From the NCBI GenBank assembly GCA_020431945.1, contig JAGQHH010000395.1, positions 1-5,680 of the forward strand: a stretch of 5,680 nucleotides of DNA. Direction: 5' to 3'. The translations under genes were made by a program, and so were the position numbers. Of this stretch, positions 1 through 5,680 are shown piece by piece. The notes under the pieces are model-generated. The model was not told the origin of the DNA, did no database searches, and was given only the letters and a program-made list of their open reading frames with translations. Within the stretch, counting starts at the first letter, position 1. Every line of letters begins with the position of its first letter. Origin of the DNA: Cyanobacteria bacterium HKST-UBA02 (lineage in GTDB: Bacteria; Cyanobacteriota; Vampirovibrionia; Obscuribacterales; Obscuribacteraceae).

Positions 1-751
1 TGAAGGCAGGCTTCTCTATGCTTATACGCCGCGTTTCGCCGTCACCTCGAGCCGGGAGCTTCTCGATGGGGTGGGCGAGTTGCTCGAGAAGAGCCCGGGA
101 AGCTTCATGCACACTCATCTATCCGAGTCCCGGGGCGAGATCGAGTTTGTCGCCAGGCAATTTCCAGGCTACAAGGACTATGTCGACGTCTATGACCGTC
201 ACGGTCTCCTGGGCGAGCGTTCGATTCTGGCCCATGCGATTCATTTGAGCGATCGAGAGTTGAAAGTACTGGCGGATCGCAAGAGCATCCTGGCTCACTG
301 CCCGAGCAGCAATTTCTTCCTGAAAAGCGGGGTCTTCCAGTACACCAGAGTGATGAATGCCGGCATCCGTTTCGGTCTGGGATCGGATGTGGCAGCCGGA
401 CCGCAGATGTCGATGTTCGGCGTCATGAAAGACGCCAACTATATCCAGCCCTCCGACTGGCTCACGCCCCGGGAGCTTTTCTACCGGTCCACTCTGGCAG
501 GAGCCGAGGCCCTTGGTCTGGCTGAGCATACCGGCTCTCTGGAGAAAGGCAAGGAAGCCGATTTCATCATCGTCGATCCGACTTTCCGGACCGGTATCGC
601 CGATGACATCCTCGAGCAACCCACCGACGAGATCCTCTCCTCCATGGTATTCCTGGGTGACGACAGGATCGTGCTATCCACCTTTGTAAGAGGTGAATGT
701 CTTTTCAAGAAAAACGAAAAGCACAGACAGATGAGCGTGCTAGGATCTTAG
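1..751 (+). CDS. guaD: Guanine deaminase, C-terminal part (5' end outside the window)
   Basis: Zinc-dependent cytosolic amidohydrolase that converts guanine to xanthine and ammonia. The open frame runs in from the left edge (first full codon at base 2), so no start is visible; about 249 residues remain of a family usually about 430-450 long. The stretch around bases 23-50 reads AYTPRFAVTSS, a typical guanine deaminase signature. HTHLSES at 110-130 supplies a metal-binding His (codon 116-118) and the Glu three residues later (125-127) that acts in proton transfer. LAHAIHLS gives a second His (233-235), LAHCPSSN follows near 292-315, and GLGSDVAAG contains the metal-binding Asp (386-388). These match human GDA His240, Glu243, His279 and Asp330 in order and spacing. 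The GxxExGKEADFI-like segment (about 533-567) is the usual closing beta-sandwich part of amidohydrolases. The C-terminus ends in a short basic tail. It lies 20 nt upstream of hpt, probably cotranscribed. The in-frame GTG at 71 is internal and not the start. Confidence 0.93.
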   Translation, partial: EGRLLYAYTPRFAVTSSRELLDGVGELLEKSPGSFMHTHLSESRGEIEFVARQFPGYKDYVDVYDRHGLLGERSILAHAIHLSDRELKVLADRKSILAHCPSSNFFLKSGVFQYTRVMNAGIRFGLGSDVAAGPQMSMFGVMKDANYIQPSDWLTPRELFYRSTLAGAEALGLAEHTGSLEKGKEADFIIVDPTFRTGIADDILEQPTDEILSSMVFLGDDRIVLSTFVRGECLFKKNEKHRQMSVLGS

Positions 752-759
752 GCTTTGCT

Positions 760-764
760 GGAGG
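760..764 (+). promoter_or_regulatory. Ribosome binding site of hpt
   Basis: GGAGG lies 7 nt before the ATG at 772. It is the main reason to start HPRT at 772 and not at the in-frame ATG at 697, which lies inside guaD. Confidence 0.75.
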
Positions 765-771
765 AACTCCC

Positions 772-1329
772 ATGCCGCCTGCCACCAGACCGCAGAACAA
801 GATCAACGAAATCTATTCGCAAGCCGTAATCAAAGACCGAATTGCCGAGCTGGGCAAGACTATCAGCGAGGACTTCCGCGATCTGGAAAATCCAGTGGTC
901 ATAGGTGTCATGAAGGGCGCATTCTGCTTTCTCGCTGATCTCGTCCGGGAGATCAAGACTGAGAGCCCTCTGCAGATCGAGTTCGTGCGGCTCTCCAGCT
1001 ACGGTAGCGCCACCGAAAGCTCGGGCCAGGTGCAGACTCCCTATCTGGAGCTCCCCAACATTCGTCATCGTAATATCCTGGTAATCGAGGACATCATCGA
1101 TTCAGGGCGCACCGCCAAGTTTTTCCTGGACTATCTCAACGAGCAATTCGCTCCTGAGACGCTCAAGATCGCTTGCTTCCTGGACAAGCCCTCGCGCCGG
1201 GTGGTTGACATCGAAGCCGACTATGTCGGGTTCACCATCAACGATCTCTTCGTAGTGGGCTATGGTCTCGACTATGCCGAGAATTATCGCGAGCTTCCCT
1301 TCCTCGGCGAGCTGGTGCTGGCAGAGTAA
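772..1329 (+). CDS. hpt: Hypoxanthine(-guanine) phosphoribosyltransferase
   Basis: Cytosolic purine salvage enzyme that transfers phosphoribose from PRPP to hypoxanthine, and usually guanine, giving IMP or GMP. The 185-residue product is the normal family length (about 180). The expected landmarks are in order: VIGVMKGAFCF (residues 43-53) for pyrophosphate contact; the flexible loop SSYGSATESSG (75-85); the PRPP loop VIEDIIDSGRTA (104-115) with acidic pair Glu106-Asp107 and the catalytic-type Asp110; LDKP (137-140) with Lys139 for the purine O6; and FVVGYGLDYAENYRELP (160-176), where Phe160 stacks on the purine and Asp167 matches the Mg-binding Asp193 of human HPRT. The start at 772 is chosen from the GGAGG at 760-764; the frame stays open back to 697 but that would overlap guaD by 55 nt. 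Downstream of guaD by 20 nt; the two compete for guanine, one degrading and one recovering it. Guanine versus hypoxanthine preference cannot be read from the sequence. Confidence 0.95.
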   Translation: MPPATRPQNKINEIYSQAVIKDRIAELGKTISEDFRDLENPVVIGVMKGAFCFLADLVREIKTESPLQIEFVRLSSYGSATESSGQVQTPYLELPNIRHRNILVIEDIIDSGRTAKFFLDYLNEQFAPETLKIACFLDKPSRRVVDIEADYVGFTINDLFVVGYGLDYAENYRELPFLGELVLAE

Positions 1330-1397
1330 GGACAGAGGCTAGCTGAATCAATCGAAAAACGGGTAAACTAATTGTGTAGCACCCGGTTGCCATCTTT
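1330..1397. other. Short intergenic gap between hpt and the pilin-like gene
   Basis: This 68-nt AT-richer gap is the only real intergenic space in the window. It could hold a promoter for the next gene, for example TAAACT at 1363-1368 as a weak -10, but I see no matching TTGACA-like -35. A 5-bp inverted repeat (CGGGT 1360-1364, ACCCG 1381-1385) has a 16-nt loop and no T-run, so it is not a convincing terminator. No purine-rich ribosome site precedes the ATG at 1398. Confidence 0.3.
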
Positions 1398-1853
1398 ATG
1401 CGTAGAAACGGTCATAGCCTTATCGAAGTCGCGATATCGGTCTTCCTGCTGATTATCTGCGCCCTGATTCTTCTCAATGTATTCGTCATCGCCCGGGCCA
1501 AGTTCTATAACGACCGGGTATGCCGTGATTGCATCCAGCTTGCTGTGAAGGCCGCTCTGGACGGCAAAGACACCCAGTCCGTGATCAAGGCTGCTCGAAG
1601 CGGCATGGAATCCTGCGGACGCGGAGGAAACTGGGTGGAGCATCCCCAGTTCACCATGTTCAATGACGATATCTCCGAGAACTCCCGGGTCTTGCAACTC
1701 CAGACCACCACCCGGGTGCTCATTGCCGTGCCTTTTCTGGTGGCCAGCCTGCCCGGCGCCGAGAAAGATGACGGGCGTCATCTCAAGGTGCGCTCTACCT
1801 ATGTATACAAGATCAAGAATCCGAAGCGGATCGAGACCGGAGCCAGGGACTAG
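1398..1853 (+). CDS. Pilin-like / TadE-like single-pass membrane protein
   Basis: A 151-residue protein with the N-terminal layout of a type IV-like prepilin or TadE/TadG-family pseudopilin. It has a very short basic leader (MRRNG), then HSLIEVA, in which Gly5 would be the residue before the prepilin-peptidase cut and Glu10 the conserved +5 Glu, followed by one hydrophobic helix (about residues 11-32). The rest would lie outside the membrane. It has Cys42, Cys45 and Cys73, which could form disulphides, and a late beta-rich part (about 97-140, with PFLVASLPG near 112-120) resembling the C-terminal half of TadE-like proteins. Family placement rests on this architecture and is an inference. The ATG at 1398 is the only possible start after the in-frame TAG at 1377, yet no Shine-Dalgarno sequence is visible. 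It has no pilus-assembly neighbours in the window and ends 3 nt from the oppositely oriented M16 gene. It could instead be a minor type II secretion pseudopilin. Confidence 0.7.
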   Translation: MRRNGHSLIEVAISVFLLIICALILLNVFVIARAKFYNDRVCRDCIQLAVKAALDGKDTQSVIKAARSGMESCGRGGNWVEHPQFTMFNDDISENSRVLQLQTTTRVLIAVPFLVASLPGAEKDDGRHLKVRSTYVYKIKNPKRIETGARD

Positions 1854-1856
1854 CAG

Positions 1857-3338
1857 TTAGATTCCCTTTTCGCCCTTAACCAGCTCGCCTTCGGCGCTGT
1901 ACACTTCCACCGGAGCGAACATCTCGTGGTCCGGTCTGATCTTGTCGGCATCGCCGACCACGGCTATGACCAGGTCTTGAGACTGAATCAGCCTCCTGGC
2001 GGCGAGCCTGACATCATCCACGGTGACGGCCATGAGCTTTTTCGAGAAAGTCTCGAGATAATCAGGCGGAAGATCGTAGAGGCTGCTCTCCAGCAGTCTG
2101 CCGGCAAGACCGCTCTGGGTCTCGAGCTTGAGCTGGAACTGTCCGGCCAGATAACGCTTGGCTATATCGAGCTCTTCTTTCGATACCTTGAGATTGCGGA
2201 TACGCTCGAGCTCGTAGAGGAATTCCTGAATGGACGGTCCGGTAACTTCGGTGCGAACATCGGCGGTGGCCGAGAACTCGTCCGGATAGACCTTGGCTGA
2301 AGCATGGCTGTAGGCGCCATACGTGTAGCCTTTGTCTTCTCTTATATTGACGAAGAGTCGCGAGTGGGCGGCGCCGCCGAGAATCTCGTTCATCACGAGG
2401 ATATTGAAATAGTCGGGATCGGTTCTTTTGATCCCGAGATTCCCGAGCTTGAGCGATGTCTGCACCGAGCCCGGACGATTGACCAGATAGATGTGCCGGC
2501 CTTCATGATGAGGTGTATCAGGCAGAGTGGTGACGGCTCTCGTGCCTTTCTGCCAGTCTCCGAGCCTGCTCTTGATGGTCTCTTTGATGGACTGACTGTC
2601 GAAATCGCCCAGGACGATCAGAATGGCGTCATTGGGAATATAGTGCTCTTTGTGGAAGGCCACGAGATCCTCGCGCTCTATGGCAGAGACCCGGTCCGGA
2701 TGCGGTGCCACCACGCTGTAGGGATGACCGCCGAAGACCACTTTACGGAAACGCTCCTCGAGCAGAAAAGATGGCTTGCTTCTCTGCATGACCAGCTCCT
2801 GCAGCCAGTTCGCTTTCTTGAGCTTGAGCTCGTCTTCCGGGAAGGTAGGATTGAGAAGGACATCCGAGAGCATCTCGAAAAGCCTGTCTTTGTAATTGGA
2901 GAGCGCCGAGCCGCTGAGGATGGTGAAATCATATCCGGTGTGAGCGCTGAGACCGCCGCCGACAAAAGCGATCTGCCTGGCTATCTCTTTGCTGGTCCGC
3001 TTGCTGGTTCCCTCGGTGAGCATGCTGGCGGTCAGGTTCGAGACACCGTTCTGCTCTTTGCCTTCCAGAGTCATGCCGGCTTTGAAACCGATGAAGGCGG
3101 TGACATAAGGAAAACGGTGATCCTCGACGAGCTTCACTTCGAGCCCGTTGTCCATCTGATAGGTCTCGACCTCGGGCAGTTTGAAGGTTCGCGGCTCGGG
3201 CAGCTCCGGTGGCTTGGCGCGCCAGGTCTCGGCATCTGCCGAATTCGACTGCGATTCTGTCTGGGCCATGAGGGCTGCCGGGCTGGTCATGACCAGCATG
3301 GTTGCCATAAGCGAAAGAGTAAGCTTGCTCGACTTCAT
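1857..3338 (-). CDS. Exported M16 peptidase-like protein, non-catalytic partner subunit
   Basis: A 493-residue M16 (insulinase/mitochondrial processing peptidase) family protein. Residues 1-25 form a signal peptide (basic MKSSK, hydrophobic core, ALMA before Gln26), so it should act outside the cytoplasm. The N-terminal M16 domain (about 55-200) starts with MDNGLEVKLVEDHRFP. Where active members have HxxEH this one has Asn101, Ala104 and Ser105 (NLTAS), so it cannot hold the zinc ion in the usual way. The C-terminal M16 domain (about 215-400) keeps HYIPNDAILIVLGDF and SRLFVNIREDKGYTYGAYS, containing Arg333 and Tyr340, the Arg/Tyr pair that inactive M16 subunits supply to their active partners. 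It directly follows the active M16 gene, sharing the A of TGATG. I chose ATG 3338 (AAGGAG 9 nt upstream); the adjacent GTG at 3341, 6 nt from the same site, would add one residue. No lipobox Cys is present. Confidence 0.9.
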   Translation of the reverse strand: MKSSKLTLSLMATMLVMTSPAALMAQTESQSNSADAETWRAKPPELPEPRTFKLPEVETYQMDNGLEVKLVEDHRFPYVTAFIGFKAGMTLEGKEQNGVSNLTASMLTEGTSKRTSKEIARQIAFVGGGLSAHTGYDFTILSGSALSNYKDRLFEMLSDVLLNPTFPEDELKLKKANWLQELVMQRSKPSFLLEERFRKVVFGGHPYSVVAPHPDRVSAIEREDLVAFHKEHYIPNDAILIVLGDFDSQSIKETIKSRLGDWQKGTRAVTTLPDTPHHEGRHIYLVNRPGSVQTSLKLGNLGIKRTDPDYFNILVMNEILGGAAHSRLFVNIREDKGYTYGAYSHASAKVYPDEFSATADVRTEVTGPSIQEFLYELERIRNLKVSKEELDIAKRYLAGQFQLKLETQSGLAGRLLESSLYDLPPDYLETFSKKLMAVTVDDVRLAARRLIQSQDLVIAVVGDADKIRPDHEMFAPVEVYSAEGELVKGEKGI

Positions 3339-4747
3339 CACTGCGTGCTCCTTTCAGCTACCGGTACGACTTCGACGGTAGTGATTCCTTTGTCCGTGAA
3401 AATTCGCGAGGCGACATCCTTGATGTCGTCGGTGGTGATACTCAGATAAGTCTCGACATCCTTGTCCACAAGATCAGTCCGACCGAAAAAGCTCTTGTAC
3501 TGCGCGAGCATCTCGGCTCTGCCCAGGCTGCCCTGGAGAGAGTAATAGCTGCCTGACGAGAAGAGCAGGCGGAGGATCTGATTCTTCGCTTTTTCGAGCT
3601 CTTCTTCGCTGACCTTCTCGGTCTTGATCTTCTCGATCTCGGAAAGCAGTATTCCCTTGACCTTGTCCACATCGTTGCCGGGTTTGGCCACGACGAAGAA
3701 ATTGATATTGGAGGGACCGCGACGTTCTTCGTAGCTGGATGAGACCGTGAGGGCGACCTGATCGTCTTTGACCAGTCGCTGGTAGACCCGCGAGGAGCTA
3801 CCCATGGCCAGGATCGACTGGATGAGATTCAAGACGAAAGAATCATGCTCGCGACGGGTCGGGGCCTTCCAGGCAAGCCAGAAAGCCGGGAGCTTGGCGT
3901 GGGAATCTTTCACCTTGAGGTATTTCGCCTCGTTCTGGACCGGCTCTTCCACCACCGGCACCGGTGGCTTCTTGCCCGGGGCGATGGTATCGAAATATTT
4001 GCGCACCATCTTCTCGATATTGTCGCTATCCACATCGCCCACGATGGCCATGACGGCGTTGTTGGGGACATAATAAGTATCGAAGAAATCTTTGACATCA
4101 TGGACGGTGGATGACTCCAGGTCCTCGAAATAACCAATCACCGGATGCGAGTTGCTCCAGTTGTCGAAGATCAGCTCTTCCAGCTCGATTTCCGCCGGGA
4201 CATAGGGCTGGTTGTCGATGCGCAGCCGCTTTTCTTCTTTGACCGTCTCGAGCTGGTTCTTGAAGTTCTCCTCGGTGACTTTGAGCGAGCGCATGCGATC
4301 GGCTTCCAGCCAGAGCAGAAGCTCGATCTGATTGCTGGGCACTTTCTCGAAATAGTCGGTGTAGTCAGCGTGGGTGGAAGCGTTGAGCAGCCCGCCGGCG
4401 GATTCGACTTTCTTGAAGAAATCGCCCTTGGGAATGTTCTGAGAGCCCTCGAACATCATATGCTCGAAAAGATGGGCGAATCCCGAGCGTCCCTTGACCT
4501 CGTTGCGGGCGCCGACATCATAGATGAGGACCAGGGATGCCACCGGAACGCTGTGGTCCTCGGCGACCACCACCTGAAGACCGTTGTCCAGGGAGAACTC
4601 CCTGGTCACCGGAATGAGGGGCTTTTTGATCGTCAGGGCCGGAGCTTTCTCATCGGATTGAGCCCGGGCTCCGGTCGCAAAGATCGGTGACAGCAAGCTG
4701 GCTACCATGAGCATCACAGCTGTCGGTCTTAGCATTTCAATTCTCAT
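3338..4747 (-). CDS. Exported M16 zinc peptidase, catalytic subunit
   Basis: A 469-residue M16 family metallopeptidase with an N-terminal signal peptide (residues 1-29, hydrophobic core 9-24, ATGARA before Gln30), so it is likely periplasmic or secreted. The zinc site is intact: SGFAHLFEHMMFEG contains the inverted HxxEH motif (His92, Glu95 as catalytic base, His96) and TVKEEKR provides the distal Glu ligand (Glu172, 75 residues after His96). Other family marks are the opening LDNGLQVVVAEDHSVPV (53-69), LNASTHADYTDYFEKVP (121-137), and YYVPNNAVMAIVGDVD in the middle. In the C-terminal domain SSRVYQRLVKDD lacks the Arg and Tyr seen in its partner. The start at 4747 has GAGG 6 nt upstream and overlaps the preceding small gene by 11 nt; an alternative ATG at 4735 would trim four residues with a poorer ribosome site. 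The substrate is unknown; M16 enzymes of this kind cleave small proteins or peptides inside a closed chamber. Confidence 0.95.
   Translation of the reverse strand: MRIEMLRPTAVMLMVASLLSPIFATGARAQSDEKAPALTIKKPLIPVTREFSLDNGLQVVVAEDHSVPVASLVLIYDVGARNEVKGRSGFAHLFEHMMFEGSQNIPKGDFFKKVESAGGLLNASTHADYTDYFEKVPSNQIELLLWLEADRMRSLKVTEENFKNQLETVKEEKRLRIDNQPYVPAEIELEELIFDNWSNSHPVIGYFEDLESSTVHDVKDFFDTYYVPNNAVMAIVGDVDSDNIEKMVRKYFDTIAPGKKPPVPVVEEPVQNEAKYLKVKDSHAKLPAFWLAWKAPTRREHDSFVLNLIQSILAMGSSSRVYQRLVKDDQVALTVSSSYEERRGPSNINFFVVAKPGNDVDKVKGILLSEIEKIKTEKVSEEELEKAKNQILRLLFSSGSYYSLQGSLGRAEMLAQYKSFFGRTDLVDKDVETYLSITTDDIKDVASRIFTDKGITTVEVVPVAERSTQ
3348..3353 (-). promoter_or_regulatory. Ribosome binding site of the second M16 gene
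   Basis: AAGGAG on the - strand lies within the last codons of the upstream M16 gene, 9 nt before the ATG at 3338 and 6 nt before the overlapping GTG at 3341. Its position inside the previous gene, together with the shared stop/start, suggests translational coupling and roughly equal amounts of the two subunits. Confidence 0.7.
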
Positions 4748-4922
4748 CTTCGTCCTCGCCGGTTCCTAGCAACACGCTCGTCCAGAAAATTGCCACTGCA
4801 AGGATACAGAAAATTCCGCCTCCGATGCAGATCTTTTCGGGAAAGCCGTAACGCCTCAATACCAGGTAGGAGCTGATAGCCAGACAGACAGCCAGCACCG
4901 CTACCATATGATTGACGTTCAT
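4737..4922 (-). CDS. Small two-helix membrane protein with acidic tail, unknown function
   Basis: A 61-residue protein that I do not recognise. It has two predicted membrane helices (about residues 6-22 and 31-52) joined by a short basic turn (Arg23, Arg24, then GFPEK), and ends in a strongly acidic tail GEDEDEN (55-61). By the positive-inside rule the RR turn should face the cytoplasm and both ends the outside, placing the acidic tail on the side where the exported M16 proteins act; this topology is an inference. It is likely real: it has AGGAG upstream, begins 13 nt after the MTAP stop, and its last codons overlap the M16 start by 11 nt, so it is built into the operon. Cys13, Cys32 and Cys39 all lie in or at the ends of the helices. 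It could be a small partner or membrane anchor for the peptidase, or an unrelated conserved membrane protein. An ATG at residue 6 exists but lacks a ribosome site. Confidence 0.75.
   Translation of the reverse strand: MNVNHMVAVLAVCLAISSYLVLRRYGFPEKICIGGGIFCILAVAIFWTSVLLGTGEDEDEN
4754..4757 (-). promoter_or_regulatory. Ribosome binding site of the catalytic M16 gene
   Basis: GAGG lies 6 nt before the ATG at 4747, inside the codons for the acidic tail of the upstream small protein. It favours 4747 over the in-frame ATG at 4735. Confidence 0.6.
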
Positions 4923-4932
4923 ATTATATCGT

Positions 4933-4937
4933 CTCCT
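4933..4937 (-). promoter_or_regulatory. Ribosome binding site of the small membrane protein, merged with the MTAP stop codon
   Basis: The MTAP stop TAG (4938-4936) runs directly into AGGAG (4937-4933), so the stop codon forms part of the next gene's Shine-Dalgarno sequence. The spacing to the ATG at 4922 is 10 nt, slightly long. This supports cotranscription and possible re-initiation. Confidence 0.65.
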
Positions 4938-5680
4938 ATAATCGAGCGCCCTTCAATGTCTCGGCACAGGCACAACGCCCGGATCGCGGCGGTATTGCCT
5001 TGATCAGAGACGTCAGAAGATTTTGCAAACGGGTATTGTTCTCGCTGAAAACCTTTACAACTTCGGAGTGGGAAACCGGTCCGACTTCTCCTTCCAGCCC
5101 GCAATCATAGTCGGTGATCAGAGATATGTTGACGACACAGAGCTCCAGCTCCCGGGCCAGATAAGCCTCGGGATACTGGGTCATATTGATCACTTCCCAG
5201 CCCATGGACGAAAACCATGCCGACTCCGAACGGGTGGAGAAGCGCGGTCCCTGGACCACGACCACGGTACCCCGCTCGTGCATGGTGATGTCGTTCTCCC
5301 TGCCGGCGCTCACCGCCAGTTCCCGGAGCTCCGGACAGTAGGGGTCGGCACTCGATACATGAGTTGTGATCGGGCCGTCATAGTAAGTGTCGATTCTTCC
5401 CGAGGTGCGATCGACGAATTGATCGCAGACCACGAAATGTCCGGGTGCTACGCGCTTCTGCAGGCTGCCGGCGGCACAGGGAGAGATCAGGCGGCTCACC
5501 CCCAGGGACTTCATCGCCCAGACATTGGCCCTGTAGTTGATCTTGTGGGGCGGTATATGGTGGTTCTTGCCGTGTCTGGGCATGAAAGCCACCGGTGTGC
5601 CGGATCCTGGCATGGATCCGATGGCGATGCGTTCGCTGGGTGCTCCGTAAGGAGTCTCCACCGCCACCTCCTCGCAATCG
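4936..5680 (-). CDS. mtnP: S-methyl-5'-thioadenosine phosphorylase (5' end outside the window)
   Basis: Cytosolic phosphorylase that splits methylthioadenosine, the by-product of polyamine synthesis and other S-adenosylmethionine reactions, into adenine and methylthioribose-1-phosphate. The frame enters from the right edge (first full codon 5679-5677); 247 residues are visible and about 25-35 N-terminal residues, including the glycine-rich phosphate loop, are missing. Counting from the first visible residue: VETPYGAPS (7-15), PRHGKNHHIPP (34-44) with phosphate-contacting Arg35-His36, INYRAN (47-52), QGPRFSTRSES, NMTQYPEAYLARE with Met166-Thr167, and TDYDCG with Asp190 and Asp192. The last two match human MTAP Asp220/Asp222, which select a 6-aminopurine; purine nucleoside phosphorylases for 6-oxopurines carry Asn there, so MTAP fits better than PNP or the thioinosine enzyme. 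The CACAETLKGARL ending is common in bacterial MTAPs. It is the first visible gene of the four-gene - strand operon. The GTG at 5667 is internal and not the start. Confidence 0.93.
   Translation of the reverse strand, partial: DCEEVAVETPYGAPSERIAIGSMPGSGTPVAFMPRHGKNHHIPPHKINYRANVWAMKSLGVSRLISPCAAGSLQKRVAPGHFVVCDQFVDRTSGRIDTYYDGPITTHVSSADPYCPELRELAVSAGRENDITMHERGTVVVVQGPRFSTRSESAWFSSMGWEVINMTQYPEAYLARELELCVVNISLITDYDCGLEGEVGPVSHSEVVKVFSENNTRLQNLLTSLIKAIPPRSGRCACAETLKGARL

Noticed and set aside
119..619. A - strand open frame of 166 codons opposite guanine deaminase.
   Set aside because: It sits over the conserved catalytic part of guaD, so it is a shadow frame.
697..771. A 25-residue N-terminal extension of HPRT starting inside guaD.
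   Set aside because: HPRTs of this family do not need it, there is no good ribosome site before 697, and a GGAGG precedes the ATG at 772.
1359..1386. Weak inverted repeat with a possible promoter in the hpt downstream gap.
   Set aside because: The stem is 5 bp with a 16-nt loop, and no -35/-10 pair of usual spacing is visible.
1886..1896. Hairpin CGCC-TTC-GGCG just past the convergent stop codons as a possible terminator.
   Set aside because: Only a 4-bp stem, lies in M16 coding sequence, and has no T-run on either strand.
2304..3449. A long + strand open frame of 381 codons opposite the non-catalytic M16 gene.
   Set aside because: It covers a clearly recognised M16 gene on the other strand, has no recognisable protein family or ribosome site, and is explained by the codon bias of the real gene leaving the opposite frame open.
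3952..3967. Inverted repeat CCACCGG-CA-CCGGTGG.
   Set aside because: It falls in Pro/Val codons of the M16 gene (PPVPV), where repeated codons give this pattern by chance; the 2-nt loop makes it a near palindrome and there is no regulatory context.
4145..4690. A + strand open frame of 181 codons opposite the catalytic M16 gene.
   Set aside because: It lies wholly over the zinc-site half of the M16 gene and shows no domain or start signal; it is a shadow frame.

Overview
The window comes from a bacterial chromosome with tightly packed genes and moderately high GC (mid-50s percent by eye). Two secreted M16 peptidases with signal peptides and a TadE/pilin-like protein point to a bacterium with an active export system, probably with a Gram-negative envelope. 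I cannot fix the phylum from the sequence. The visible MTAP resembles the short bacterial form seen in groups such as Actinobacteria and Chloroflexi more than the cyanobacterial one, but this is a memory-based impression.

The left part is on the + strand. It holds the C-terminal ~249 residues of a guanine deaminase (1-751, cut by the window edge). A 20-nt gap with a good ribosome binding site separates it from a complete hypoxanthine(-guanine) phosphoribosyltransferase (772-1329). After a 68-nt gap comes a 151-residue single-pass membrane protein with a prepilin/TadE-type N-terminus (1398-1853).

The right part is on the - strand and reads as one operon from the right edge: MTA phosphorylase (5' end beyond 5680, stop at 4936), a 61-residue two-helix membrane protein (4922-4737), a catalytic M16 zinc peptidase (4747-3338), and a non-catalytic M16 partner (3338-1857). 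Junctions are very tight: 13 nt between the first two genes, an 11-nt overlap between the next two, and a one-base TGATG overlap (or a 4-nt GTGA overlap) at the last. The two blocks converge, with only 3 nt between their stop codons.

In function, guanine deaminase, HPRT and MTA phosphorylase all belong to purine salvage: guanine to xanthine, hypoxanthine/guanine to IMP/GMP, and methylthioadenosine to adenine plus methylthioribose-1-phosphate. The two M16 proteins look like the halves of one heterodimeric exported peptidase. One carries the zinc site and lacks the Arg/Tyr pair; the other carries the Arg/Tyr pair and has lost the zinc site. The most unusual elements are the small acidic-tailed membrane protein fused by overlap to the peptidase gene, and the link between a cytosolic nucleoside phosphorylase and an exported protease. 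I see no mobile element, CRISPR array, RNA gene or convincing intrinsic terminator.
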